Numbered from the stretch's first letter, positions 7,116 through 15,634 are shown. The stretch: DNA of 64,000 nucleotides from VAZQ01 sp045811525 (GCA_045811525.1 JBJMTV010000016.1:283844-347843), one strand, 5' to 3'. Made by a program: numbers and translations. Notes: generated by a model not told the origin, from the sequence alone.

Positions 7116-8942
7116 ATGCAGCAGCGCAACCTGGCGATCATCGCCCATGTCGATCATGGCAAGACGACGCTGGTGGACCGCCTGCTGCAGCAGTCCGGCG
7201 CGTTTCGGGAGAACCAGCGTGTTGCCGAGCGTGCCCTCGACTCCAATGATCTCGAGCGCGAGCGCGGCATAACCATCCTGGCCAAGGTGACCTCGCTGCT
7301 ATGGCAGGAAAAGCGCATCAACATTGTCGACACCCCAGGTCACGCCGATTTCGGCGGTGAGGTCGAACGCATCCTGAACATGGTGGATGGCGCCTTGGTG
7401 CTGGTCGACGCAGCCGAAGGGCCGTTGCCGCAGACCAAGTTCGTGGTGTCCAAGGCGCTCAAAGTAGGCCTGCGGCCTATCGTGGTGATCAACAAGGTCG
7501 ATCGGGCCGACGCGCGCCCCGTGCAGGTGGTGAACGAGGTATTCGACCTGTTCGCCGCCCTCGATGCCAGCGAGGCGCAGCTTGACTTTCCCATCCTCTA
7601 TGGCTCGGCCAAAGAGGGCTGGATGGCGGCAAAGCCCGGCGGTCCAAAGGACGAGGGCATGGCGCCGCTATTCGACCTGGTGATCCGGCACGTGGGTCAG
7701 CCGCCAATCGAGGATGGCCCGTTTCGCATGCTGGGCACCATCCTGGAATCCAACCCCTATCTCGGCCGCATCGTGACCGGGCGCATCAGCGCAGGCTCGG
7801 TCAGGCCCAACCAGCTGGTGAAAGTGATTGATCGCAGCGGCAGCCTGGTCGAGGAAGGGCGCATCACCAAGGTGCTGGCCTTCCGTGGGCTCGATCGCAC
7901 CGGGGTCGAAGAAGCCTTCGCCGGCGACATCGTGGCGCTCGCCGGACTTCCTCAGGCCACCGTCTCGCACACGATCTGCGCACCCGAGGTGACCTTTCCG
8001 CTGCCTGCGCAGCCGATCGATCCCCCGACCCTCACGATGACTTTTCGCATCAATGATTCGCCGCTCGCCGGCACCGAAGGAGACAAGGTGCAGAGCCGGG
8101 TCATTCGCGAGCGCCTCTTGCGCGAAGCGGAAGGGAACGTCGCGTTGCGGATCACCGAGTCACGCGAGAAGGATTCGATGGAGGTCGCCGGCCGCGGCGA
8201 GCTGCAGCTGGGAATTCTGATCGAAACGATGCGCCGCGAGGGTTTCGAGCTGTCGGTGTCGCGGCCCAAGGTGCTGATGGAGCGTGACATCCAAGGCGAG
8301 CTGCTCGAGCCGATCGAGGAGGTCGTGATCGACGTCGACGAGGAGCACACCGGTATAGTCGTGCAGAAGCTCTCCGAGCGGAAGGCCGAGATGACCGAGA
8401 TGCGCCCGTCCGGCGGTGGCAGGGTGCGGCTCGTCTTTTACGCGCCGACCCGCGGTCTGATCGGCTACCAGGGCGAGCTGTTGACCGACAGCCGCGGCAC
8501 GGCAGTCATGAACCGCCTGTTCCATGCCTACGAGCCGTATCGCGGTGAGATCGTCGGCCGGCGCAACGGCGTGCTGATCTCCAACGACCAGGGCGAGGCG
8601 GTCGGCTACGCGCTGTGGAATCTCGAGGATCGCGGCCCGATGATGATCGAGCCGGGCTGGAAGGTTTATCGTGGCATGATCGTCGGCGAGCACACGCGCG
8701 GCAACGACCTCGAAGTCAATGTCCTCAAGGGCAAGAAGCTGACCAACATCCGCACGCACTCGAAGGACGAGGCCGTGCGGCTCATTCCGCCGATACGCAT
8801 GACTCTCGAGAAGGCGCTCGCCTATATCAATGATGACGAGCTGGTCGAGGTGACGCCGAAGGCCATCCGGCTACGCAAGAAGCTGCTCGATCCGAACGAC
8901 CGCAAACGAGAAGAGCGGCGCAAGGAGACGGAGCAGGTTTGA
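7116..8942 (+). CDS. typA: Ribosome-associated translational GTPase TypA/BipA
   Basis: Starting at ATG 7116 ('MQQRNLAIIAHVDHGKTT') the product is 608 aa, the usual TypA length. All GTPase motifs are present: G1 'AHVDHGKTT', switch I 'ERGITI', G3 'DTPGHADFGGE' and G4 'NKVDR'. Elongation factor-like domains III and V and the BipA-specific C-terminal domain follow ('YRGMIVGEHTRGNDLEVN', 'KGKKLTNIRTHSKDEA'). It binds the 70S ribosome and supports growth under cold and other stress. The frame extends further upstream, but family alignment and length favour 7116. The gene end contains a short tandem duplication of about 14 bases (GGAGCAGGTTTGAGC / GGAGCAGGTTGAGC). Confidence 0.97.
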   Translation: MQQRNLAIIAHVDHGKTTLVDRLLQQSGAFRENQRVAERALDSNDLERERGITILAKVTSLLWQEKRINIVDTPGHADFGGEVERILNMVDGALVLVDAAEGPLPQTKFVVSKALKVGLRPIVVINKVDRADARPVQVVNEVFDLFAALDASEAQLDFPILYGSAKEGWMAAKPGGPKDEGMAPLFDLVIRHVGQPPIEDGPFRMLGTILESNPYLGRIVTGRISAGSVRPNQLVKVIDRSGSLVEEGRITKVLAFRGLDRTGVEEAFAGDIVALAGLPQATVSHTICAPEVTFPLPAQPIDPPTLTMTFRINDSPLAGTEGDKVQSRVIRERLLREAEGNVALRITESREKDSMEVAGRGELQLGILIETMRREGFELSVSRPKVLMERDIQGELLEPIEEVVIDVDEEHTGIVVQKLSERKAEMTEMRPSGGGRVRLVFYAPTRGLIGYQGELLTDSRGTAVMNRLFHAYEPYRGEIVGRRNGVLISNDQGEAVGYALWNLEDRGPMMIEPGWKVYRGMIVGEHTRGNDLEVNVLKGKKLTNIRTHSKDEAVRLIPPIRMTLEKALAYINDDELVEVTPKAIRLRKKLLDPNDRKREERRKETEQV

Positions 8943-9236
8943 GCGGAGCAGGTTGAGCGAATCGCTCAGCTGCGCACTTACCATTTGTGATGCTTGATTC
9001 GCTCTTGCGGTGAGCGCGCTCTACTGGATGCTCCGTCACGCTGCCGACTTTTTCCCGGGCAGCGCGTGTCATCACTGGCACATCGCACCGCATCGCGAGC
9101 TTCTGTCGCTCATTGCAGCCTTTTCTGCAGAACCGACGGCGATTCAGTGTGGCAAATTCACACCAGCTTGCGACTGATTAACCGCCGATTAAACATAGCA
9201 CTTGATGGACGTGATGGCTCTTGGTTCAATCGAGTC
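8943..9236 (+). other. Intergenic region between typA and the GNAT gene
   Basis: About 294 bases with no credible gene. It starts with the second copy of a 14-base duplication at the typA end, then a short GAGCGAATCGCTC hairpin without a T tract. An AT-richer stretch (about 9165-9200, with TTAACCGCCGATTAAACATA) lies 40-70 bases before the GNAT start and is a plausible promoter region. No confident -35/-10 pair can be assigned. Confidence 0.4.
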
Positions 9237-9746
9237 ATGAGCACGATCCTTATCGAGGTCCGGCGCGCGAAGTCCTCCGATGCAGGAGCGATTGCCGCGA
9301 CTCATGACGAAGCCTGGCGCGGCGCCTATCAGGGCGTGATCCCCGGCCCGGAGCTCGACAAGCTGATCAACCGGCGCGGCCAGCAGTGGTGGGACAGTGC
9401 CATTCGCAAGGGCAGCCGAATCGCCGTGCTTGCATTCGGGGACTGCATCGCCGGTTATGCCAATTACGGTCGCAACCGCGCGCGCAGCCTCTACTACGAC
9501 GGCGAGATCTACGAGCTCTACCTGCGCCCCGAGTTTCAGGGACTGGGCTTTGGCCGCAAGCTGTTCACGGCAGCGCGCCGCGACCTGGTGCAGAGCAGCT
9601 TACAGAGCCTGGTGGTGTGGGCCCTATCCGACAACGAGCCGGCGGTCGCCTTCTACCGTGCGCTCGGCGGCAAAGCGGTGGCGCGCTCGTCCGAGCGCTT
9701 CGGCACCCGCGTGCTCGACAAGGTGGCCTTCGCCTGGACGACCTGA
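9237..9746 (+). CDS. GNAT-family N-acetyltransferase
   Basis: Predicted 169 aa from ATG 9237. The fold motifs are in order: N-terminal 'VRRAKSSDAGAIAATHDEAW', the central strand 'YYDGEIYELYLRPEFQGLGF' followed by 'GRKLFTAARRDL' (the acetyl-CoA-binding Q/RxxGxG/A loop is 'QGLGFG'), and the late 'NEPAVAFYRALGGK'. Proteins of this group acetylate an amine using acetyl-CoA, but the substrate cannot be read from sequence. It stands alone, in tandem after typA and converging on folD. Confidence 0.88.
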   Translation: MSTILIEVRRAKSSDAGAIAATHDEAWRGAYQGVIPGPELDKLINRRGQQWWDSAIRKGSRIAVLAFGDCIAGYANYGRNRARSLYYDGEIYELYLRPEFQGLGFGRKLFTAARRDLVQSSLQSLVVWALSDNEPAVAFYRALGGKAVARSSERFGTRVLDKVAFAWTT

Positions 9747-9828
9747 GGCGGAGATCAAGCCGCGGCCATCTTTGATTTTCCGAGCTGCCAACCCGACCGT
9801 TGAATATTCGAAACGCCTGCGCGATCCG

Positions 9829-10734
9829 CTAATCGCGGTCCTGCGTGCGGTGCTCGCCGGTCGGCTCTGACAGCCCGGCAATCGCGCATGCGGCTTTCAG
9901 CGTGTTGGCGAGGAGGCAGGCGATCGTCATCGGGCCGACACCTCCCGGAACGGGTGTGATCGCACCGGCAACGCTCACGGCTTCGGCAAACGCAACATCG
10001 CCAACGAGGCGTGAGCGGCTTTCTCCGCTCACGCGGTTGATGCCGACGTCGATCACCACAGCGCCAGGTTTTATCCAGTCGCCACGAACCATCTCGGCGC
10101 GGCCAACAGCGGCGAACAGAACATCCGCCCGACGCGCCACGGCTGGAAGGTCGCGCGTGCGCGAGTGCGCGACCGTCACCGTGGCGTTCTCGGCGAGCAG
10201 CAATTGCGCCAGCGGCTTGCCGACGATGTTCGAGCGCCCGATCACCACCGCCTCGAGGCCCGTGAGGGCCGGTCGCACCGTCTTCACCAGGTGGATGCAG
10301 CCGACCGGAGTGCACGGCGCCAGTGCTGGCAGGCCGGCTGACAAGCGCCCGGCATTGATGGGGTGAAAGCCGTCCACATCCTTCATCGGATCGATCGCTG
10401 CGATCACCTTCTGGGTGTCGATCTGCTCCGGCAAGGGCAGTTGCACCAGTATGCCATGCACGGCGGGATCCGCGTTGAGCCGAGCAATCAGCGCCAACAG
10501 CTCGGCCTCGCCCGTGCTCTCCGGCAGCCGGTGATCGAAGGAGCGCATGCCGCTGCCGGCGGTCATCTTCACCTTGCTGCCGACATAGCTTTCGCTGGCC
10601 GGATTGCTGCCGAGGAGCACGACGGCGAGCCCGGGGGTGAGGCCCCGATCGCGCACCAGCCGGTGTACGGCGTCGGTCACCTTGCCGCGCAATTGCGCTG
10701 CCACCGCCTTGCCGTCGATGACCTGTGCAGCCAT
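9829..10734 (-). CDS. folD: Bifunctional methylenetetrahydrofolate dehydrogenase / methenyltetrahydrofolate cyclohydrolase
   Basis: Predicted 301 aa, normal for FolD. 'GSNPASESYVGSKVKMT' holds the Tyr-x3-Lys of the cyclohydrolase/dehydrogenase site, 'GILVQLPLPEQID' the conserved PLP motif, 'DVDGFHPINAGRL' the folate-binding loop, and 'VVIGRSNIVGKP' plus 'ATVTVAHSRT' the NADP-binding region. It interconverts 5,10-methylene- and 10-formyl-tetrahydrofolate in one-carbon metabolism and so feeds purine synthesis (purH lies at the far end of the window). It precedes no other gene in its own direction. Confidence 0.97.
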   Translation of the reverse strand: MAAQVIDGKAVAAQLRGKVTDAVHRLVRDRGLTPGLAVVLLGSNPASESYVGSKVKMTAGSGMRSFDHRLPESTGEAELLALIARLNADPAVHGILVQLPLPEQIDTQKVIAAIDPMKDVDGFHPINAGRLSAGLPALAPCTPVGCIHLVKTVRPALTGLEAVVIGRSNIVGKPLAQLLLAENATVTVAHSRTRDLPAVARRADVLFAAVGRAEMVRGDWIKPGAVVIDVGINRVSGESRSRLVGDVAFAEAVSVAGAITPVPGGVGPMTIACLLANTLKAACAIAGLSEPTGEHRTQDRD

Positions 10735-10762
10735 GCCTGCCCCGCTCCTCCCTGGCCCCCGA

Positions 10763-11092
10763 TTACGACCCGCCGCAGATTTTCTCCAGCGCTGCAGCGA
10801 GCATCGCTCCGCCTCCTGGCACCTTCACGCGTTTGAGCCGGGCGGTAGCGCCTGACACCAAACTGATAGAACCTGGCGCAAGCCCGAGCGCCTTGCCAAT
10901 GAGCGTCATGAGCGCGGCGTTTGCCTCACCATCGCTTGCGGCCGCCCGCACGCGCACCTTCAGCACGGCCCGGCCATCCGGCAGCTGCACCACGCCGTCG
11001 AAGCTGTCACGCCCGCCGCGCGGGGTCAGGCGCACGCTGAGGACGATTCCGTCCGCCGTGGTCGTCCATGGCCGCGCATCCCGCAGCGTCAA
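10763..11092 (-). CDS. DUF167 (YggU) family protein
   Basis: About 109 aa. The DUF167 core is clear: 'IVLSVRLTPRGGRD', 'LKVRVRAAASDGEANAAL' and 'SISLVSGATARLKRVKV'. No ATG fits. The likely start is TTG at 11092, overlapping the TGA of the upstream yggT-like gene in a TTGA junction, a sign of translational coupling. yggT and yggU are neighbours in many proteobacteria, which supports both calls. The function of DUF167 is unknown. Confidence 0.85.
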   Translation of the reverse strand: MTLRDARPWTTTADGIVLSVRLTPRGGRDSFDGVVQLPDGRAVLKVRVRAAASDGEANAALMTLIGKALGLAPGSISLVSGATARLKRVKVPGGGAMLAAALEKICGGS

Positions 11093-11379
11093 GGCACGTT
11101 GGGAATGATGTACATGTCGATGCAAAGGCGGATGAAGATGATGATCAAGATGACGATCACGGGCGAAATATCGAGCCCGCCGAGGCTCGGCATCATGTTG
11201 CGAATGGGCCGCAGCACCGGCTCCGTGGCGCGATAGAGGAAATCGCCGATCATCCCGACGGCGGGGTTGCGCACATTCACGACATTGAACGCAACGAGCC
11301 ATGACATGATCGCGGCGGCAATGATGATCCAGACATAGAGCTGGAGGGCGAGATCGATGACGAGAAAGAGGGCGCGCAT
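11089..11379 (-). CDS. YggT family integral membrane protein
   Basis: Ninety-six residues from ATG 11379 (AAGG upstream). Two hydrophobic segments ('ALFLVIDLALQLYVWIIIAA' and 'ISPVIVILIIIFIRLCIDMY') flank a conserved 'ATEPVLRPIRNMMPSLGGLD', the hallmark loop of the family. Family members are linked to membrane or osmotic-stress roles, without an established mechanism. It forms a coupled pair with the DUF167 gene. Confidence 0.9.
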   Translation of the reverse strand: MRALFLVIDLALQLYVWIIIAAAIMSWLVAFNVVNVRNPAVGMIGDFLYRATEPVLRPIRNMMPSLGGLDISPVIVILIIIFIRLCIDMYIIPNVP

Positions 11380-11567
11380 GGGCCTTCGCTGGCGAGACTC
11401 GTGGCCATGGTGTAGCGGCCCCTTCCTGTGCAAACAAGCGCACTGCGGGCCGATTTGCACCGGCTCGCCGACGCGAGGCGCAATCCTTGACTCCATGCAG
11501 GGGCCGCCCTAAATGGCCCCCACTCGCCCGCAGCCCGGCGTTCGCGGTTTTTGGCTGCATTCCAGGC

Positions 11568-11643
11568 GGGGCCGTAGCTCAGTTGGGAGAGCGCCTCGTT
11601 CGCAATGAGGAGGTCAGGGGTTCGACCCCCCTCGGCTCCACCA
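11568..11643 (+). tRNA. tRNA-Ala (anticodon CGC)
   Basis: A 76-base cloverleaf can be folded by hand. The acceptor GGGGCCG pairs with CGGCTCC and contains the G3:U70 wobble pair that marks alanine tRNAs. The D stem is GCTC/GAGC. The anticodon stem CCTCG/TGAGG (one G-U pair) closes the loop TTCGCAA, giving anticodon CGC for codon GCG. The T arm is AGGGG TTCGACC CCCCT. The 3' CCA is encoded. No integrase or attachment-site duplication is seen nearby. Confidence 0.96.
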
Positions 11644-11932
11644 AGCTTCCCCGAGTCTCTGGGCACCTGATCTCCTGGCGAATCGACCCTTATGCGTTCG
11701 CCGGCGTGTTCGAACTTCTTGAGGCTGTGCAGGCGCTCGAGAGCGGCTCCTTCCTGTTGGGCGCGCCGGTTGCTGCTCAAACTGCGTGCTGCATTTCAAA
11801 ATCCGTTTACGTGCAGAGCTTCAGCGGCCGCAACGCAAGGGGCCCGCGATGTGCCAGGCAGGGAAGTAGCTGCCGCAAACGAGAACTGCTAACGGTACGG
11901 CGTAACGCGCACACGGATGGAGATGTCGCAGC
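11644..11932 (+). other. Intergenic region downstream of tRNA-Ala
   Basis: About 289 bases without a supportable gene. Frames crossing it lack family features or ribosome sites. The last 30 bases carry the GGAG that serves the metallopeptidase gene. No repeat of the tRNA 3' end, which would indicate an island attachment site, was noticed within the window. Confidence 0.4.
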
Positions 11933-12793
11933 ATGCGGCGTCGTATCTTCTGGGTCATCGTCGCTGTGCCGCTGGTGTTGGTCGCGGGCGGCGCAGCGGC
12001 ATCACTTTCCGTGCCGACCATACGGCATACGATTTCGGGCTTGTGGAATCTACCCGACCGACTTCCCGCTCTCGCTGGCGCCAGCGAGGTACACTACCAA
12101 CCCGGCGCCGAGGATTTGGCCGGTGACGCCGCGGCGCTGCTGCCGAACGCGATCGCGCGGGTTGAAGCTGTGCATGGTCGCCCCTTCGCGCATCCTGTGA
12201 CGGTGGCGGCGTATGCGACCCCGCAAGCATATGCGGCTGCAAACGGCCAGGGTTCTGATATTCCCGTGGGTGTCACGTTCGCGGGCCGGGTGTACCTCTC
12301 CCCTAAGCTCTTTCGGCCGCAACACTACCGGCTCCGCGCAATCCTCACGCACGAGCTTTCGCACGCTCACGTTCAAGGGTGGACCGGCGCAAACGGATAC
12401 ATCCGCCTGCCAAATTGGTTCAAGGAAGGCCTGGCGGTCATGGTGTCGGCGGGCGGGGGCGCCGAGCTGGTCAGCGAAGAGGAAGCGCGCGGCGCGATCC
12501 AACGCGGAGAGCAATTGGTGATCGACGATGCCGGCAGCCTGCAAAATCTTGCTAGCGTTCGACTCGAAAAGGCGCCTGCGGGAAGACCGCCTTGGTACCC
12601 GGTTGTGCTCGCCTACCGCGAAGCCGGAATGTTTGTGACCTATCTGCGAGAATCAGATCAGCCGGCTTTTGACCGCATGATGGAGGCCATTCTGGACGGT
12701 CGCACCTTCGCGGAAGCAGTAACCACCGGCTACCACGATGACGTGCGGTCACTGTGGCAAAAGTTCATGGACTCAAGCGTCGCTCAAAAATGA
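11933..12793 (+). CDS. Membrane-anchored or secreted zinc metallopeptidase-like protein (gluzincin)
   Basis: Predicted 286 aa. It starts at ATG 11933 with GGAG upstream. An N-terminal hydrophobic segment (residues ~5-26, after 'MRRRIF') is a signal anchor or signal peptide. Zinc-site features are visible: His140-Glu141-x-x-His144 in 'LTHELSHAHVQ' and a downstream Glu165 in 'WFKEGLAVM', the spacing of peptidase MA-like gluzincins. The region before it ('VGVTFAGRVYLSP') fits the edge strand of that fold. The substrate is unknown. The next gene, 48 bases downstream in the same direction, encodes a secreted Kazal-type inhibitor. Confidence 0.72.
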   Translation: MRRRIFWVIVAVPLVLVAGGAAASLSVPTIRHTISGLWNLPDRLPALAGASEVHYQPGAEDLAGDAAALLPNAIARVEAVHGRPFAHPVTVAAYATPQAYAAANGQGSDIPVGVTFAGRVYLSPKLFRPQHYRLRAILTHELSHAHVQGWTGANGYIRLPNWFKEGLAVMVSAGGGAELVSEEEARGAIQRGEQLVIDDAGSLQNLASVRLEKAPAGRPPWYPVVLAYREAGMFVTYLRESDQPAFDRMMEAILDGRTFAEAVTTGYHDDVRSLWQKFMDSSVAQK

Positions 12794-12841
12794 CACCTTG
12801 GGGTCATCGATGAGTGCGAGTGGCAAGGCCGGAGAAATGAA

Positions 12842-13180
12842 ATGCGCCTCTACGTAGCGGCCCTGATCTCGTTGTTGATGGGAGTACAGGCCTCGGCCGT
12901 CGAAATCATGCGAGACGGGCGACCCGTAGACGTGCCGGTGTGCGGTGGTTTCGCGGGACTTCAATGTACTGCGAACCAATGGTGTCGTTATCCTGAAAGT
13001 GCTGGCGCTCGATGCGGATCGGGGGACCACTTCGGCGTATGCCAAGCGCGCCCCGAAGTCTGTGCAGAAGTCTTCATGCCGGTTTGCGGCTGCGATGGAA
13101 AAACGTACAGCAATTCCTGCAAAGCGGCCCTTGCTGGCTTTGACACCGCTCATCCCGGAGCGTGCAGAGCTGGCCAGTAG
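12842..13180 (+). CDS. Secreted Kazal-type serine protease inhibitor-like protein
   Basis: Predicted 112 aa with a signal peptide ('MRLYVAALISLLMGVQASA') and GGAG seven bases before ATG 12842. The mature protein is cysteine-rich: a first module 'VCGGFAGLQCTANQWC' with a later 'CGSGDHFGVC', then a Kazal-like module 'CAEVFMPVCGCDGKTYSNSC' closing with 'HPGAC'. The order and spacing match bacterial Kazal-domain proteins that carry the extra N-terminal Cys module. Inhibition of an actual protease is not shown. It follows a predicted secreted metallopeptidase. Confidence 0.85.
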   Translation: MRLYVAALISLLMGVQASAVEIMRDGRPVDVPVCGGFAGLQCTANQWCRYPESAGARCGSGDHFGVCQARPEVCAEVFMPVCGCDGKTYSNSCKAALAGFDTAHPGACRAGQ

Positions 13181-13316
13181 CTGCATGACACAGTCCGATA
13201 GGCGTCGCCTGCAAAGTCCAATCCTTGGAGCAGTTGGCGCACTTGTGCCGGCGTGATCGTCACCTCGCCCGCCGCTGGCCAGTGCCAGAGCAAGCGCGAC
13301 CACCTCGCAGCAGGCG

Positions 13317-14582
13317 ATGAAGCTATTCACGCCTGCAGACGACTCGGTGCTGCGCCATCCCCCGTTCGTTCTCTATTGGGCCGCGCGCACCTGCGCCGCC
13401 ATGGCCTTTCAGATGCTGGGAGTGGCTGTCGCATGGCAAATGTATGCGCTCACCGGCAGCGCGCTCGATCTAGGCCTCATCGGCCTGATGCAGTTTCTGC
13501 CCTCGGCCGCGTTCATGCTGATCGCCGGACAGGTTGCCGACCGCTACCAGCGCCGCCGCCTGCTCCAGCTCTGCCAGGCGCTGGAGTGTCTGGCGCTTGC
13601 GGCACTCGCAGCCGGAGCGTTCTGGGGCTTTGCCGACAAAGGCTTTCTGCTGGCGGCCGTGCTCGTCTTCGGCGTCGGACGGGCGTTTGAAGCGCCGACC
13701 CAGCAGTCGCTGCTTGCCGGGGTGGTGCCGCCCTCGCTATTCCCGACTGCCCTGGCCGCCGCCACCTCCACGAGTCAATTCGCCACCATCATAGGTCCCG
13801 CGCTCGGAGGCGTGCTCTACGTCCTCGGCACGACCATCCCTTACGCGACATGCTTGGCGCTCGTTCTCGCGTCGATCGCCATGCTCGGGCTCGTGAAGGT
13901 GCACAAGTCCATGCACCAACGCACGCCTGTCAGTCTCACGGCCTTCTTCGCCGGCATCACCTATATCCGTCATAACCGCGTCTTGCTTGGCGTCATCTCA
14001 CTTGATCTGTTCGCGGTGCTGCTCGGCGGCGCGACGGCGCTGCTACCGATCTTTGCCGACGAGATTCTGCACGCCGGCCCGGAAGGGCTAGGCCTCCTGC
14101 GCGCCGCCCCAGCAGCCGGCGCGCTGGTCGTCATGAGCGTGCTCACGCTACGGCCGCTCAGGCGCGGCATTGGCCGCATCATGCTCATTAGCGTCGCCTG
14201 CTTCGGGGTGGCGACGATCGTGTTCGCGCTTTCGACCTCTTTCATTCTGTCTATGGCGGCGCTCACCGTGCTCGGCGCTTCCGATGCAGTGAGCGTCATC
14301 ATTCGCGTGACCCTGGTGCAGCTCGAGACGCCGGACGAGATGCGCGGCCGGGTCAATGCGGTAAACTCGTTGTCGGCCGGCACCTCCAATCAGCTCGGCG
14401 AGTTTCGCGCGGGCGTGATGGCGGCCTGGCTCGGCACGCTTCCGGCGGTGCTGGTCGGTGGGTTCGGGATCATCGCCGTCGTGCTGATATGGCTGCGCAC
14501 CTTTCCGGCGCTGACGCGCGTGGAAAGTTTTTCAGATCAGGCGAGCAGCCCACGGCCGTTGGTGTACCCGAAGAAGACTTGA
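13317..14582 (+). CDS. MFS transporter (EntS/MFS_3-like exporter)
   Basis: Predicted 421 aa with about 12 hydrophobic helices. The loop 'GQVADRYQRRRLLQLCQ' after the second helix is the MFS motif A (G-x3-D-R-x-x-R-R), and 'FGVGRAFEAPTQQSLLAGVV' matches the EntS-like subgroup. It was probably a proton-coupled efflux pump of an unknown small molecule in its ancestor families; the substrate here is unassigned. ATG 13317 is preceded by a weak AGCAGG. It converges with the amidotransferase gene 12 bases later. Confidence 0.85.
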   Translation: MKLFTPADDSVLRHPPFVLYWAARTCAAMAFQMLGVAVAWQMYALTGSALDLGLIGLMQFLPSAAFMLIAGQVADRYQRRRLLQLCQALECLALAALAAGAFWGFADKGFLLAAVLVFGVGRAFEAPTQQSLLAGVVPPSLFPTALAAATSTSQFATIIGPALGGVLYVLGTTIPYATCLALVLASIAMLGLVKVHKSMHQRTPVSLTAFFAGITYIRHNRVLLGVISLDLFAVLLGGATALLPIFADEILHAGPEGLGLLRAAPAAGALVVMSVLTLRPLRRGIGRIMLISVACFGVATIVFALSTSFILSMAALTVLGASDAVSVIIRVTLVQLETPDEMRGRVNAVNSLSAGTSNQLGEFRAGVMAAWLGTLPAVLVGGFGIIAVVLIWLRTFPALTRVESFSDQASSPRPLVYPKKT

Positions 14583-14593
14583 GCTCGCGCCGA

Positions 14594-15328
14594 CTACATC
14601 GCCTTGCTGCCGCGCTCCGCCGCCGCCGTGTTGCCGAGCCAGTGATTGAGGAACGCCTCGAGCCATGCGCGGCCGGCGGGATCGTAAACCGGACGATCGG
14701 CGAAATGCGCGAGCCGCGGCTTGGCATTCGGCAACAGCATGCGTTCGTGACCGCGCACGGTCCAACGGCACATCATGGCATGCGTCACGTCGGGATGAAA
14801 TTGCAAAGCAAAAGCGGTGTCTCCGAAACGGAACGCCTGCACCGGAAATGAATCGCCTTCAGCGAGCAGGTCGGCGCCGGCCGGAAGATCGAATCCCTCA
14901 CGATGCCACTGGTAGACCTGCTCGGGCCAGGGATCGCACACCTGCCGGGCGATGTCGGTCGGCCGGATCGGGTAATAGCCGACCTCGGCGTGACCGTCGG
15001 GGTGCTTGTAGACGCGGCTGCCCAGATGGTGCGCCAGCATCTGGGCGCCGAGGCAGATGCCGAGAAAGGGCTTGCGCTCCTTCAGCGGCACCGCCATCCA
15101 ATCAATTTCGCGGCGGATGAAGTCTTCGTTGTCATTCGCGCTCATCGGCCCGCCGAACACAACCGCTCCGGCATGCTCCGCCAATGTAGCCGGCAGCGGA
15201 TCGCCGTACCGCGGGCGGCGCATGTCGAGGGGATATCCACGCTGACGCAGGGCATTGCCGACGCGCCCGGGAGTCGATGTCTCCTGGTGCATCACGATCA
15301 ACACCGGTTGCGGCACGGAATCGGTCAT
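14594..15328 (-). CDS. Class I glutamine amidotransferase-like protein (GMP synthase-like)
   Basis: Predicted 244 aa. The nucleophile elbow 'FLGICLGAQMLA' holds the catalytic Cys and 'ALQFHPDVTH' the catalytic His; the usual 'HPE' is 'HPD' here, so the third triad residue is Asp or supplied differently. An 'AGAVVFGGPMSAND' oxyanion-strand motif precedes. Stand-alone proteins of this type are often annotated as GMP synthase-like or gamma-glutamyl peptidases; the real substrate is unknown. Single gene. Confidence 0.83.
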   Translation of the reverse strand: MTDSVPQPVLIVMHQETSTPGRVGNALRQRGYPLDMRRPRYGDPLPATLAEHAGAVVFGGPMSANDNEDFIRREIDWMAVPLKERKPFLGICLGAQMLAHHLGSRVYKHPDGHAEVGYYPIRPTDIARQVCDPWPEQVYQWHREGFDLPAGADLLAEGDSFPVQAFRFGDTAFALQFHPDVTHAMMCRWTVRGHERMLLPNAKPRLAHFADRPVYDPAGRAWLEAFLNHWLGNTAAAERGSKAM

Positions 15329-15389
15329 GGTGGTGCGAATAGCGTGCCCTCAATGACGCGCACACTGCCGGAATGCAAGACACTCGCCG

Positions 15390-15608
15390 TTATTGGCACA
15401 TCTCTGCAGACGCAACGTACAAATCGGGAGGCTGGTAGGGGCGGGTTTCAAACCCGCCCCGCTTCAGCAGATACCCCTCGCGAGATGTTCTCTGGTCATC
15501 CGCCCAGCGCGCAGGATTGTTCGTGATGTAAGCGCGAATGCGATCTAACGCTTTCTCATTGCGAACGATGTGCTCGTAATACCCACGCTGCCACAGAACG
15601 TAGTCCAC
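15390..15608 (-). pseudogene. Remnant of a REP-associated tyrosine transposase (RAYT), C-terminal part only
   Basis: A 72-residue fragment. 'VLWQRGYYEHIVRNEKALDR' and 'IRAYITNNPARWADD' are the C-terminal segment of IS200/IS605-like RAYT proteins. The N-terminal HUH domain with the catalytic tyrosine is missing: the frame is cut by an extragenic palindrome at 15614. Another palindrome (15438-15460) sits near its 3' end. This is a dead relic. RAYTs are thought to mobilise the REP palindromes beside them, which matches what is seen. Confidence 0.82.
15438..15460. repeat. REP-like palindrome beside RAYT remnant (left)
   Basis: A perfect 23-base palindrome, arm GGGGCGGGTTT with a one-base centre, preceded by TA. 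It recurs in opposite orientation at 15614, so the RAYT fragment is bracketed by an inverted REP pair. Confidence 0.85.
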
Positions 15609-15613
15609 TGTAC

Positions 15614-15634
15614 GGGCGGGTTTGAAACCCGCCC
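15614..15634. repeat. REP-like palindrome beside RAYT remnant (right)
   Basis: A 21-base palindrome with arm GGGCGGGTTT and single-base centre, followed by CCTAC. Including flanks it is the reverse complement of the copy at 15436-15460. It abuts the point where the transposase frame is truncated. Confidence 0.85.

Noticed and set aside
9755..10315. A minus-strand frame overlapping the folD 3' half
   Set aside because: Shadow of folD in another frame with no independent motif.
11568..13316. An integrated island at tRNA-Ala
   Set aside because: No integrase and no duplicated tRNA 3' end were seen, although the genes that follow look accessory.
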